This document shows positions 17,965-26,496 of a DNA stretch of 64,000 nucleotides, one piece after another. The first letter of the stretch is position 1. Every line of letters begins with the position of its first letter. Both the position numbers and the translations under genes were made by a program. The stretch covers positions 558,001 to 622,000 of the forward strand of contig NZ_BMMB01000001.1 in NCBI RefSeq assembly GCF_014645615.1, in the 5' to 3' direction. This stretch comes from Paenibacillus hunanensis (GTDB lineage Bacteria > Bacillota > Bacilli > Paenibacillales > Paenibacillaceae). Under the pieces are notes generated by a model. That model ran no database searches and had not been told where the DNA came from. It saw only the letters and a list, made by a program, of their open reading frames with translations.

Positions 17965-18462
17965 ATGAGTATAATTACTATTCAACAGCGTACTGCCCAG
18001 CATGCTGATCTACGACAGCTAATTGCAGAGCTGGATGAGGATTTACTGCTACGTTATCCGCCAGAGCTGATTCATGGTATGGATCTGGATCATCCCGATG
18101 TGGAGAACAATACCTTTATGGTCGCTTATGTGGATGACCAGCCCGCTGGCTGTGGCGCGATTCGTAAGCTAGATGAGCAGTATACAGAGCTAAAACGGTT
18201 TTTCGTTCGTGGTACGTATCGTCGGCAGGGCATTGCCAGTCGATTGCTGCAAGCGCTGGAGTCTGCGGCAGTAGAGCAGGGCTTTATGGGAATCCGTCTG
18301 GAAACTGGAATCAAGCAGCAGGAAGCGATGGCATTTTATGAGCGGAATGGATACGTGCCGATTGAGCTGTTTGGCGAGTATATTGGTGAGGAGCAGAGTC
18401 GTTGCTATGAGAAAATGCCACTTCAACCGATAGGGGATGATGTTCAGCATGTGGGGAATTGA
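17965..18462 (+). CDS. GNAT-family N-acetyltransferase
   Basis: A 165-residue acetyltransferase with the acetyl-CoA-binding loop RRQGIASRLLQALE preceded by TELKRFFVRGTY, and the downstream IRLETGIKQQEAMAFYERNGY block common to PaiA/ElaA-like GNATs. Substrate unknown. GAGGAGAG precedes the ATG. Its 3' end overlaps the LysE-type exporter gene by 14 bases, implying one operon. One possibility is acetylation and export of the same small molecule; this is inference only. Confidence 0.85.
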   Translation: MSIITIQQRTAQHADLRQLIAELDEDLLLRYPPELIHGMDLDHPDVENNTFMVAYVDDQPAGCGAIRKLDEQYTELKRFFVRGTYRRQGIASRLLQALESAAVEQGFMGIRLETGIKQQEAMAFYERNGYVPIELFGEYIGEEQSRCYEKMPLQPIGDDVQHVGN

Positions 18463-19084
18463 GCATTACTGGTTGTTTATACTATCTAGCATTTTGCTGA
18501 ATATTACACCGGGCAGTGATACGATCTATATTTTAAGTCGAAGTGTGTTTCAGGGGAAACAGGCAGGCTTGATGTCAGTCTATGGGATCATTGCAGGCTC
18601 ATGCGTGCACACCTTGCTGGCAGGCTTAGGCTTATCGTTGATTCTGATGCAGTCAGCATTTGCTTTTAATCTGGTGAAATGGATTGGTGCAGGTTATCTG
18701 ATCTGGCTCGGTATTCGTTCGCTGATGACCCGGCACGAAGCGGGAACAGGGCTTCAGCAGACTTCTGGCCAGTCATTGCGCAAGGTATTTTTTCAAGGAA
18801 TGCTAACGAATGTACTGAATCCGAAGGTAGCGCTATTCTTCCTTGCCTTTATTCCACAATTTGTTGATCCGACGCAAAGTATGGGCGCGTTGCCATTCTT
18901 GCTGCTTGGATTCACCTTTAGTGTGACCGGTCTATGCTGGTGTCTGTTGCTCGTCTTCTTCTCTAGCAAGCTGGCGCATCGACTTCAATCGAGCAGAGTT
19001 TCTCGTTATATGAACCGTATTACAGGCAGTGTCTTCGTACTGCTAGGGCTGAATCTGCTACGTACTACACGCACCATGCCGTAA
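18449..19084 (+). CDS. LysE/RhtB family amino-acid exporter
   Basis: An inner-membrane exporter of about 211 residues with six hydrophobic helices. The family signature NITPGSDTIYILSRSVFQGKQAG follows the first helix, and the mid-protein block FFQGMLTNVLNPKVALFFLAF is the second LysE/RhtB hallmark. Likely substrates are amino acids or homoserine-lactone-like compounds. Three nearby in-frame ATGs exist (18437, 18440, 18449). The first two abut GGGG, so 18449 (MWGIEHYWLF) has the most plausible spacing. Translationally coupled to the preceding GNAT gene. Confidence 0.88.
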   Translation: MWGIEHYWLFILSSILLNITPGSDTIYILSRSVFQGKQAGLMSVYGIIAGSCVHTLLAGLGLSLILMQSAFAFNLVKWIGAGYLIWLGIRSLMTRHEAGTGLQQTSGQSLRKVFFQGMLTNVLNPKVALFFLAFIPQFVDPTQSMGALPFLLLGFTFSVTGLCWCLLLVFFSSKLAHRLQSSRVSRYMNRITGSVFVLLGLNLLRTTRTMP

Positions 19085-19208
19085 TAGCCGGATATAGGAT
19101 AAGATGTAGCAGCATTAATATCCACAGGCAGAAGAATCGTTTGGAATTGAATGTTATGATCTGTCGATCGTTCTTGATAGGAACGGAAAAGCGCTGTATA
19201 TAAAAAGA

Positions 19209-19253
19209 AAAGCCCTGTATGCATCCATTATGGAGCGTACAGGGCTTTTGGGT
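19209..19253. terminator. Bidirectional Rho-independent terminator
   Basis: AAAAGCCCTGTA and TACAGGGCTTTT arms separated by about 17 bases, between two convergent genes. Confidence 0.85.
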
Positions 19254-20219
19254 TTAGCGAGCATACGTAGCAGCTGATGCTACAGCGCAGTGGCGTTCCA
19301 GCCAGTGCAGCAGATCAGCTGTAACCTCGTCACGGTTAATATCGTTCAACGTTTCATGTCGTGCACCTGGATATAGCTTCAATTCAACATCCGAAATGTC
19401 CAGCTTACGATACTGCTCATACAATCGCTGCACACCTTTGCCATATAAGCCTACCGGATCGCGATCACCGCTGAACAGATAGATTGGCTTCTGCTTCGGA
19501 ATCCGCTGCATATACTCTGGGCGATGAATTTCCATGAGCAAGCGGAAGAAATGCACATAAAAGCGTACGCTCACCGGCTTCGCGCAGTAAGGATCATTCA
19601 CATATTGAGCGACCTCCCCCGGATCGCGGGAAAGCCAGTCGAATCGAGTAGCACGCGGACGTGGCAAGCCGCGATTGTACGGGCCAAATACAAGCGCATG
19701 CAGTAACGGGCTGCGATACAGCGGTCCACGTAGCCGATGCTCCAGCTCCGCAATACGTGCGCCAGTCGACAATAATCCGCGAGGGCCATTTGAACCCGAT
19801 AAAATAAAACCATCATACTCCTCAGGATGACGGTACATTAGCTGTTGTACGACAAACGAGCCCATACTGTGCCCGAGCAAAAATAAAGGCAACCCCGGAT
19901 GCTCCTGCCGAATCAATTGAGATAGCTGGGATAGATTCTGTCCCATCCAGTAAAAGCCATCCTCACCCGGATCGCCTAGCTCCTGTAAAGATGCTGCTGT
20001 CTGCCCGTGCCCACGATGATCATTCGCATATACTGCATAGCCCTGTTCAGTAAGTGCAGCCGCAAGACGGGCGTACCGTGCTGCGGTTTCCGACATGCCA
20101 TGCGACAATTGTATAACCCCACGCAGTCCGGGCTTGCTCTGCATATGATCAGGTAGCCACTCATATACATGAACCGCAACGCCCTGAGGGTCTATCATTC
20201 GAAATGTACGTTGTTGCAT
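19254..20219 (-). CDS. Alpha/beta hydrolase, monoacylglycerol-lipase-like
   Basis: A 321-residue hydrolase of the lysophospholipase/monoacylglycerol-lipase group. The nucleophile elbow is GHSMG with Ser118, the oxyanion-hole region is LSHGMSE, and DHRGHGQT is the family's second marker. The acid is probably Asp252 (SGDRDPVG) and the base His288 (GARHE). No signal peptide, so it is likely cytoplasmic, acting on monoglycerides or lysophospholipids. AAAGGA precedes the ATG. Its stop lies right against the bidirectional terminator. Confidence 0.87.
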   Translation of the reverse strand: MQQRTFRMIDPQGVAVHVYEWLPDHMQSKPGLRGVIQLSHGMSETAARYARLAAALTEQGYAVYANDHRGHGQTAASLQELGDPGEDGFYWMGQNLSQLSQLIRQEHPGLPLFLLGHSMGSFVVQQLMYRHPEEYDGFILSGSNGPRGLLSTGARIAELEHRLRGPLYRSPLLHALVFGPYNRGLPRPRATRFDWLSRDPGEVAQYVNDPYCAKPVSVRFYVHFFRLLMEIHRPEYMQRIPKQKPIYLFSGDRDPVGLYGKGVQRLYEQYRKLDISDVELKLYPGARHETLNDINRDEVTADLLHWLERHCAVASAATYAR

Positions 20220-20354
20220 GAATCGATCGTCCTTTCTATCGGTATCCTATGTGTACGTATATGGAGAATGCATATGACAATATTCCGATACTTCTCTATC
20301 CATTAGCTTACTATAAAATACCAGTTTTGAGCGTAATAAAATGCCAACATTATA

Positions 20355-20367
20355 GGGTTATTAACCC
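20355..20367. promoter_or_regulatory. Perfect 13-bp palindrome, possible operator
   Basis: GGGTTA and TAACCC around one central base, in the 330-base divergent region between the lipase-like gene and the ATP-grasp gene. No regulator is identified. Confidence 0.3.
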
Positions 20368-20491
20368 AAATTCAGCGATAGATTTACAGTATTCTTCCAT
20401 TTTTAAAGGGAGATTTATTTCATAGCTACAGGTTTATGCTACGGTTTGAATAGCGAAGTATGCTGGATGATGTCGTTATTTATAATTCAAA

Positions 20492-20520
20492 TTGACGAAC
20501 GTTCCATAGACTGCTAAATT
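20492..20520 (+). promoter_or_regulatory. Promoter of the ATP-grasp/esterase pair
   Basis: TTGACG (20492-20497) and TAAATT (20515-20520) with a 17-base spacer and an extended -10 TGC. It is about 30 bases upstream of the ATP-grasp start. Confidence 0.55.
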
Positions 20521-20552
20521 AGTTTTAATCTTGTGATGGAGGCGGTATGGTC

Positions 20553-21722
20553 ATGAAATTTGTCTTTTTCTCTCCACATTTTCCTAGTAGTAGTAGTGAG
20601 TTTGCCATTCGGCTACATCAAGAGGGCGCGACTGTGCTTGGCATTGGTGATGCAGAGTACACCAGTCTGGAGCCTCGTTTGCAGGCGGCGCTGACGGAAT
20701 ATTACCGTATTGACAGCATGGAACAGCAGGATGATATTTTACGTGCGGTTGGATTTTTTACCCATAAGTATGGCAAGATGGATCGCTTTGAATCGATGAA
20801 TGAATACTGGCTGGAAAGCGATGCTCAGATGCGAACGGATTTTAACATCGAGGGCACAAAAGCCGATTTTGTAGATAATCTCAAGCAAAAATCAAAAATG
20901 AAAGACTTTTTTCAGAAGAGCGGCGTAGATACCGTTCGTTTTCTCAAAAATCCAGATCAGGAAAGTGCAGCTGCATTTATCCAGCAAAATGGCTTTCCAG
21001 TGGTCGTGAAGCCTGATCTTGGCTCAGGTGCAAGCATGACGTACAAGCTGAGCGATCAGGAGGAGCTGGACTACTTTTTACATACACGTCCTGAGGATAC
21101 CGAATTTATTATGGAGGAATTCGTCGATGGTATTATTTTGACCTATGACGGATTGATTGATCGTGATGGAATCATTCGTTTTCAGGCGAGCCACCGCTTT
21201 GAGCAGAGCATTATGAAGGTGGTTAGTGATGATGATCATTTGCGTTATTTTTGCTTGAAGGATGTTGATCCTGAGGTGGAGCAGGCAGGACGCAGTATTT
21301 TGCAGGCATTTGATATTAAGGAGCGGTTCTTCCATATTGAGCTGTTCAAGTCCAATAAGGATGGCAGATTGATCGCGCTGGAAGTTAATATGCGTCCACC
21401 AGGAGCATGGATGACGGATGCGATTAATTATGCGTACGATGTGGATGTCTACTCGCTGTGGGCGCAGATGGTTGTGCACGGTGGCAAAGGCGAACCACCA
21501 GCCGGGCATTACTACACTGGCTATGCAAGCCGCAAGGATTGGAAAACATATGCGCATACGCATGAGGATATCGTACAGCAATTTGGAGAAGGCATTGTAC
21601 GCTACGGAGAGATTGAGGTGATCTTCAGTCGTGCCAGTGGCAATCGTGCCTATCAGTTCCGAGCAGATACATTAGAGCGTGTACGCGAGATGGCTGATTA
21701 CATTCAGGCGGAGCGTTATTGA
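20553..21722 (+). CDS. ATP-grasp domain carboxylate-amine ligase-like protein
   Basis: A 389-residue ligase-fold protein. Residues about 115-300 carry the ATP-grasp core: FPVVVKPDLGSGASMTYKL (ATP-binding lysine and flexible loop), EFIMEEFVDGI (adenine-contact strand) and ALEVNMRPPGAW (Glu/Asn magnesium ligands). Enzymes of this fold activate a carboxylate as acyl phosphate and join it to an amine, thiol or hydroxyl. The substrate cannot be read from the sequence. GGAGG sits 4 bases before an ATG at 20547 and 10 before the one at 20553; the latter (MKFVFFSPHFP) looks like the conserved beginning. The next gene on the same strand is an esterase, suggesting a two-enzyme module. Confidence 0.82.
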   Translation: MKFVFFSPHFPSSSSEFAIRLHQEGATVLGIGDAEYTSLEPRLQAALTEYYRIDSMEQQDDILRAVGFFTHKYGKMDRFESMNEYWLESDAQMRTDFNIEGTKADFVDNLKQKSKMKDFFQKSGVDTVRFLKNPDQESAAAFIQQNGFPVVVKPDLGSGASMTYKLSDQEELDYFLHTRPEDTEFIMEEFVDGIILTYDGLIDRDGIIRFQASHRFEQSIMKVVSDDDHLRYFCLKDVDPEVEQAGRSILQAFDIKERFFHIELFKSNKDGRLIALEVNMRPPGAWMTDAINYAYDVDVYSLWAQMVVHGGKGEPPAGHYYTGYASRKDWKTYAHTHEDIVQQFGEGIVRYGEIEVIFSRASGNRAYQFRADTLERVREMADYIQAERY

Positions 21723-21903
21723 GTAGAGCGTTACGCAATAAAGGTATTGAATAGAGCACTAAGCTTATGCAGTAAATGAAGCATGCTATACAAATGGAGT
21801 GGCGATCCGTAGATCAGGCGAGATGCTCGCTACGATTGAATGTCTACGTGGTTAGGTCAACAGGGGTCACCTATAGACAAGCAGAAGGGCGGAAGGCGCG
21901 AAT

Positions 21904-22656
21904 ATGGTAAGTGTACAATACCGCAAAGAATACAGTCCGGCACTTGGCCGTGACATGGAATACAAAATTTACGGGGATCGTGGCAAGCCTATGCTCGTCT
22001 TTCCCACATCGCTGGGGCGATTTTACCAGTATGAGGATTCAGGTATGATCGACGAGCTAGCCGATTGGATTCATGCTGGTAAATTGCAAGTCTGGACATG
22101 CGATAGCATCGATGAGGAAACCTTCTTCTCCTCACACTGGAACATCGAGAACCGGATCAATCGACATGAGCAATATAATGCGTATATCGTCCATGAGCTG
22201 ATTCCAAGCATTTTGTATGAGAGTCAGCACAACAATGGCGGTCATGAGCAAAAAATTCTAATCAGCGGCTGCTCCATGGGCGCTTATTATAGCAGCAATT
22301 TCTTCTTCCGCCACCCACACTATTTTGATACCTTACTTGCACTAAGTGGCGTCTATTCCGTGCAACACTTTTTCGGCGATTATCGCGATGGCGCCGTATA
22401 TTATAACTCACCGCTCGATTATCTTCCGAACTTGCACGACGAATTGATAGTCGAGCAATACCGACGTAGCCGAATCGTCATTTGCTGCGGACAGGGCGCA
22501 TGGGAGGACGAAATGCGCTACGAAACCGGACGCTTGCAGCAAGTACTACAGGAAAAGCACATCCCAGCTCAAATCGAATTCTGGGGTCACGATGTCGACC
22601 ACGAATGGCACTGGTGGCGCAAGCAGATTCGCTATTATATGAGCGGACTGCTGTAA
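21904..22656 (+). CDS. Esterase of the COG4947 type, alpha/beta hydrolase fold
   Basis: A 250-residue hydrolase resembling the esterase-D/COG4947 group. The nucleophile elbow is SGCSMGAYYS with Ser124. The C-terminal GHDVDHEWHWW contains the likely catalytic His233, matching the family pattern His-Asp/Glu-Trp-x-Trp-Trp. MLVFPTSLGRFYQYEDSGM is the oxyanion side. No signal peptide. It follows the ATP-grasp gene by 180 bases on the same strand and shares its downstream terminator. It may release or trim the ligase product; this is inferred from context. Confidence 0.8.
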   Translation: MVSVQYRKEYSPALGRDMEYKIYGDRGKPMLVFPTSLGRFYQYEDSGMIDELADWIHAGKLQVWTCDSIDEETFFSSHWNIENRINRHEQYNAYIVHELIPSILYESQHNNGGHEQKILISGCSMGAYYSSNFFFRHPHYFDTLLALSGVYSVQHFFGDYRDGAVYYNSPLDYLPNLHDELIVEQYRRSRIVICCGQGAWEDEMRYETGRLQQVLQEKHIPAQIEFWGHDVDHEWHWWRKQIRYYMSGLL

Positions 22657-22706
22657 ATGTAAAAGCAACATGATTACAACTTGCCATTCATAAAATAAGT
22701 GAAAGA

Positions 22707-22750
22707 ATAGCCTGCATGATGTGCTTAGCACATCATGCAGGCTATTTTTA
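22707..22750. terminator. Rho-independent terminator, perfect 18-bp stem
   Basis: ATAGCCTGCATGATGTGC, loop TTA, and its exact complement, followed by TTTTTA. It closes the esterase gene and may also serve manA from the other strand. Confidence 0.9.
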
Positions 22751-22879
22751 AGCTGTCGTACGAACGACAATTATTTATCTGCTGCACCTCTGAAGGGCGA
22801 AGAATCTGCGAATATACACTAATCATATGATGCATCCAACATCCAGTAGTGTACATATCCAGATCATTCATCCAACTAA

Positions 22880-23848
22880 CTAAGGCAAATACGAACGAAT
22901 CACCGTACAATTCCCATCCAGCGTATAGCCCCCAAGATTAGCAGGCAGCAAGAAGCACTGACCACCTTTAAGCGGCGTGCTATCTCCATCCCACGAGAGA
23001 GTGCCTTCCCCATCTGCAACGACCAGAATCGTAAAGCTGTCCGGTGTGGTAGACAATTTCCATGCCTGCTGAACAATGCCCTTTTCCACAACAAAATAAG
23101 GCGAACGAGCCAGCTCCAGCCATTCACCAGCTGCCAGTCCGTCAGTCTTCATCGTTGTTGCGCCAGCGCCTTCATAGGCGATCACATTCAGCGAATCCTC
23201 GATATGCAGCTCACGCGGCTTACCATCCAGTCCCAGACGATCATAATCATACAGACGATAGGTCGTATCGGAGTTTTGCTGAATTTCGGCGACCAGTACA
23301 CCTGCACAGAGAGCATGTACCGTTCCTGCTGGAATATAGAATGTATCACCAGCTTGTACAGGCACTTCTTGCAGCTCGTCCATAATGCGGTTCTCATGAA
23401 TGGCTGCCGCCAGCGTTTCGCGTGTCACGCCTTCCTTCAGACCATAGATGATCTTCGCACCGGGCTTCGCGTCCAGCACGTACCACATTTCTGTTTTACC
23501 AAGCTCGCCCTGAGGCAGACCGGAATAGGAATCCGTCGGATGTACCTGTACCGACAGATCATCATTGCAATCCAGTAGCTTGATCAACAGAGGGAAGCGT
23601 CCATTGGTCTCGGATACCCCTTTTGTGCCGAACCAGTCACGTCCGAATTTCTCACGTAGCTGATCCAGCCCCATGCCGTCCAGCTCACCACCGATTACAG
23701 CGGTCGTCCCATTCGGGTGGTCAGCGATCATCCAGCCTTCGCCGATGACACCTTCTGGAATGTCCCAGCCGAATTGCTCCAATGCACGTCCACCCCAGAC
23801 GCGCTCTTTAAATTCAGGTTGAAATTGTAGAGGGTATGGCTTTGTCAT
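22880..23848 (-). CDS. manA: Mannose-6-phosphate isomerase, class I
   Basis: It interconverts mannose 6-phosphate and fructose 6-phosphate, for mannose use or GDP-mannose supply. The zinc ligands of the cupin core are all present: Gln101 and His103 in QVHPTD, Glu120 in GKTEMWYV, and His178 in IPAGTVHAL. Also typical are VWGG near the N-terminus and RLYDYDRLGLDGKPRELH. Length 322 fits the short Firmicute form. GAGGAGA precedes the ATG. It is the last gene of a minus-strand run after the VOC gene. Confidence 0.95.
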   Translation of the reverse strand: MTKPYPLQFQPEFKERVWGGRALEQFGWDIPEGVIGEGWMIADHPNGTTAVIGGELDGMGLDQLREKFGRDWFGTKGVSETNGRFPLLIKLLDCNDDLSVQVHPTDSYSGLPQGELGKTEMWYVLDAKPGAKIIYGLKEGVTRETLAAAIHENRIMDELQEVPVQAGDTFYIPAGTVHALCAGVLVAEIQQNSDTTYRLYDYDRLGLDGKPRELHIEDSLNVIAYEGAGATTMKTDGLAAGEWLELARSPYFVVEKGIVQQAWKLSTTPDSFTILVVADGEGTLSWDGDSTPLKGGQCFLLPANLGGYTLDGNCTVIRSYLP

Positions 23849-23957
23849 GATATTCTCTCCTCACATACATATACGTATTGGTGTACCGCAGTATGTATAG
23901 CGGTCCTATCCATCAGAAGCTTATGCTCTGATCTTATGGTGAATGCCTGCATCCATC

Positions 23958-24347
23958 TTAGCGTGTCGATTGGAAGAATTCCAGGCGCTCTCCGTCTGGC
24001 CCATCGAAAAAGAAATAACGGCTTCCATTGGGCAGCGTCGTAATCTCTGCATCCAGACCATTTGGTTCTAAACCACGAATACGCGCAAATTCTTCCTCTA
24101 CATCATCGACGGAAAACGCCACATGATGCACTCGACCTTCCTGTGGAAGCTGATCGGAATAGCCTTGAACGAGCTCAATCTCTGTGTCCGAATGTCCCGG
24201 AAAAGCAAGGAAGGCAAGGCGAATCTGGGCATCAATATGACCAATGGTCTCCAGATGCTGCAAACCGACAACCTGCTCATAAAATGCGATCGATTGTTCA
24301 ATCGATGAAACCATAATACCGACATGCTCGATTTTGCGTACTGCCAT
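23958..24347 (-). CDS. VOC-superfamily (glyoxalase-like) protein
   Basis: A 129-residue protein with two beta-alpha-beta-beta-beta repeats. KIEHVGIMVSSIEQSIAFYEQVVGL has the first metal-ligand His; the remaining ligands are EIELVQG, VHHVAFSVDDVE and DGERLEFFQS. The layout is like glyoxalase I or methylmalonyl-CoA epimerase. The second repeat ends with a Glu, so the metal site looks complete. Substrate uncertain. The start at 24347 is set by AAAGGAG; the longer frame to 24386 lacks a site. Confidence 0.85.
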   Translation of the reverse strand: MAVRKIEHVGIMVSSIEQSIAFYEQVVGLQHLETIGHIDAQIRLAFLAFPGHSDTEIELVQGYSDQLPQEGRVHHVAFSVDDVEEEFARIRGLEPNGLDAEITTLPNGSRYFFFDGPDGERLEFFQSTR

Positions 24348-24487
24348 AATGGTTGCACTCCTTTTACGATAATAAATGCCAATCATGCTACAGCCAGGCG
24401 TGCAGCATTTAAATTATAAGCGCAGTTCCAGCAAATTGCATCCGTGCCGAAGTCCCTAACTAAGTCGCTACCTGCCAGCGTATTCCA

Positions 24488-25093
24488 TTAAGTCTGAGCC
24501 GAAATTTGTCCTTTTTTGCGTTCGATCGCGATCAAATATGGAGCATCCGCACGTTGCAGCTGCCGATAGATGATACACTGTGCCTGCCATACAGGCAGAG
24601 CAGCAGCCCACTGCTGGACAAGTTCTGCTTCCTCAGCGCCGCCAGGATGCCCTGGATATAGCACAATCGTTAAAATACCACGGGGAGATAGTAGCTCCAG
24701 CGCGATGTCCAGTGCAGGCAAGGTAGAATGGGGTGTAGTAATAATTGAATGGTCACCTGTAGGCAAATAGCCTAGATTGAACATAATCGCTTGTAGCTGA
24801 CCGTGCAGCTTCGTAGGAATATGTTCCTTCATACGATCATGGCTAGCTAACACGGGTGTTACTGTAGCAAGCGACTCATCCCCATGTCGACTCAAGCGCT
24901 CCATCGTATGATCGAGTGCTGCCTGCTGGATATCGAAGCTATAAATATGCCCTTTAGGCCCTGCGGCACGGGCAAGCATCAGTGTATCTGCTCCTGTGCC
25001 TGCCGTCGCATCAATAGCCGAAGCGCCTGATACAGATTCCAGACGCTCCGCCGCAAGCTTATGGGCAAAGCTTAATACGGACATAAATCCCAT
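24488..25093 (-). CDS. mnmM: tRNA 5-aminomethyl-2-thiouridine methyltransferase MnmM (YtqB)
   Basis: A 201-residue class I SAM-dependent methyltransferase. AIDATAGTGADTLMLARAAG is motif I; FDIQQAALDHTMERL holds the acidic SAM contact; FNLGYLPTGDHSIITTP carries the NLGYLP motif of the YtqB family. B. subtilis YtqB has been reported to methylate nm5s2U34 to mnm5s2U34 in tRNA. The gene starts one base after the stop of the radical-SAM gene, and GGAGGGG at the end of that gene is its ribosome site. This is the conserved ytqA-ytqB pair. Confidence 0.9.
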   Translation of the reverse strand: MGFMSVLSFAHKLAAERLESVSGASAIDATAGTGADTLMLARAAGPKGHIYSFDIQQAALDHTMERLSRHGDESLATVTPVLASHDRMKEHIPTKLHGQLQAIMFNLGYLPTGDHSIITTPHSTLPALDIALELLSPRGILTIVLYPGHPGGAEEAELVQQWAAALPVWQAQCIIYRQLQRADAPYLIAIERKKGQISAQT

Positions 25094-25094
25094 C

Positions 25095-26045
25095 TTACTT
25101 GCCCCTCCAGTATTTGCCCTGCCAGCTATCCCGGCGCGTCAGCTCCGCATCAATCCCGGTTAACACTTCCCATTTATTCAAGCTCCACATCGGTCCAATC
25201 AGTAGATGACGCGGCGCATCACCAGTGAGTCGGTGGACGATCATTTCCGGTGGTAGCATCTCCAGCGTATCGGCGATCAGACCGATATATTCATCCTGCT
25301 CTAAGAAACGTAGCAGACCCGCTTCATATTGCTTCACCATCGGCGTTTTACGCATCAGATGCAGCAGGTGAATCTTAATGCCCTGTACATCCATGTTAGC
25401 AACCGCACGCCCGGTTTCCAGCATCATCTCATGCGTTTCCTGCGGCAAACCGTAAATAATATGCGTACATACTCGAATACCGCGTGCACGCAGCTTGGCA
25501 ACTGCTTCTTCGTAGCACTGCGTATCATGTGCGCGATTGATGAGCGTCGAGGTGGATTCGTGAATCGTTTGCAGTCCCATTTCCACCCATAGATAGGTGC
25601 GCTCGTTTAGTTCAGCCAGATAATCCACCACATCATCAGGCAGACAATCCGGGCGAGTTGCGATCGATAGACCGACTACGCCGGGCTGCTTCAAGATCAG
25701 CTCATAGCACTCACGCAGCTCCTCAACCGGAGCGTACGTATTCGTATAGGCTTGAAAATAACCGATATACTGCGCCTGTGGCCATTTACGGTGCTGCCGA
25801 TCACGAATCGTCTCAAATTGCGTAACCAGATCATCCCGTCGCCAGCCAGCGAAATCGCCTGATCCGCGTGCACTGCAAAATGTACAGCCGCCAGTGGCAA
25901 TTTTGCCATCACGGTTCGGACAGGTGAAGCCAGCATCCAGCATAACCTTGAATACCTTGCCACCAAATTGCTCTTTCATCTCTGTATTCCAGGTGTGAAA
26001 CCGTTTATCACTCCATAATAGGGGCTGTTGATGTATCGCTTCCAT
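25095..26045 (-). CDS. mnmL: Radical SAM protein YtqA/MnmL (TIGR01212 family)
   Basis: A 316-residue radical SAM enzyme. The iron-sulfur site is CPNRDGKIATGGCTFC, a long-spaced variant of CxxxCxxC typical of this family. The barrel blocks YFQAYTNTYAP, LSIATRPDCLP, WVEMGLQTIHEST and THIIYGLPQE follow. In B. subtilis YtqA (MnmL) has been linked to making 5-aminomethyl-2-thiouridine, the substrate of MnmM, in bacteria lacking the MnmC route. Close coupling to mnmM agrees with this. The promoter lies in the divergent region shared with trmB. Confidence 0.9.
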   Translation of the reverse strand: MEAIHQQPLLWSDKRFHTWNTEMKEQFGGKVFKVMLDAGFTCPNRDGKIATGGCTFCSARGSGDFAGWRRDDLVTQFETIRDRQHRKWPQAQYIGYFQAYTNTYAPVEELRECYELILKQPGVVGLSIATRPDCLPDDVVDYLAELNERTYLWVEMGLQTIHESTSTLINRAHDTQCYEEAVAKLRARGIRVCTHIIYGLPQETHEMMLETGRAVANMDVQGIKIHLLHLMRKTPMVKQYEAGLLRFLEQDEYIGLIADTLEMLPPEMIVHRLTGDAPRHLLIGPMWSLNKWEVLTGIDAELTRRDSWQGKYWRGK

Positions 26046-26235
26046 AAGAACTCCTTTGAGTTAAAAATTTGAGTGTTTAAGTAAATGATCACTATCGTTG
26101 CATATAGAGGATTGTAACAAAAATGCACAACCATTGAAAATGATATCCATCGCTGATTCAATAGGTTACTGGCGGGGTACATATATAGTGCTGACTAAAA
26201 ACGGCGGCTTCATGGTTTATGTATAAGATTCTAAT

Positions 26236-26264
26236 TTGCATTTATACGCAAAAATCGATAGACT
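26236..26264 (+). promoter_or_regulatory. Promoter of trmB
   Basis: TTGCAT (26236-26241) and TAGACT (26259-26264) with a 17-base spacer, giving a leader of about 225 bases. Confidence 0.55.
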
Positions 26265-26284
26265 ATGATTGCCTAAATATCGTT

Positions 26285-26357
26285 GGACCCCAATTCCAAA
26301 TATAGAAAAAAGGATTTTCCGCATTCATTTTCGGGTGCTGAGGGTCCTTTTTTCCTT
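26285..26357 (+). promoter_or_regulatory. Terminator-like structure in the trmB leader
   Basis: GGACCC (26285-26290) can pair with GGGTCC (26342-26347), which is directly followed by TTTTTT. Alternatively AAAAAAGGA pairs with TCCTTTTTT. The two pairings compete for TCC. The position between promoter and gene suggests transcription attenuation, or simply the end of an upstream transcript. No known riboswitch class is recognised. Confidence 0.4.
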
Positions 26358-26496
26358 TTTAGTCTTTACATTTCACGGTTTCTTCGTCAAAATAATTCCG
26401 TACGAGACAAGCGATAGAGCATATTACCGGGTGAGCCTGCAACCGGAAGGGAATAACACCGGAAGCACGAACTTATTTGAAAATCGGAGGAAGAAG

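Noticed and set aside
26269..26496. N-terminal extension of trmB
   Set aside because: It overlaps the leader hairpin, TrmB proteins begin near the ATG at 26497, and only that ATG has a ribosome site.
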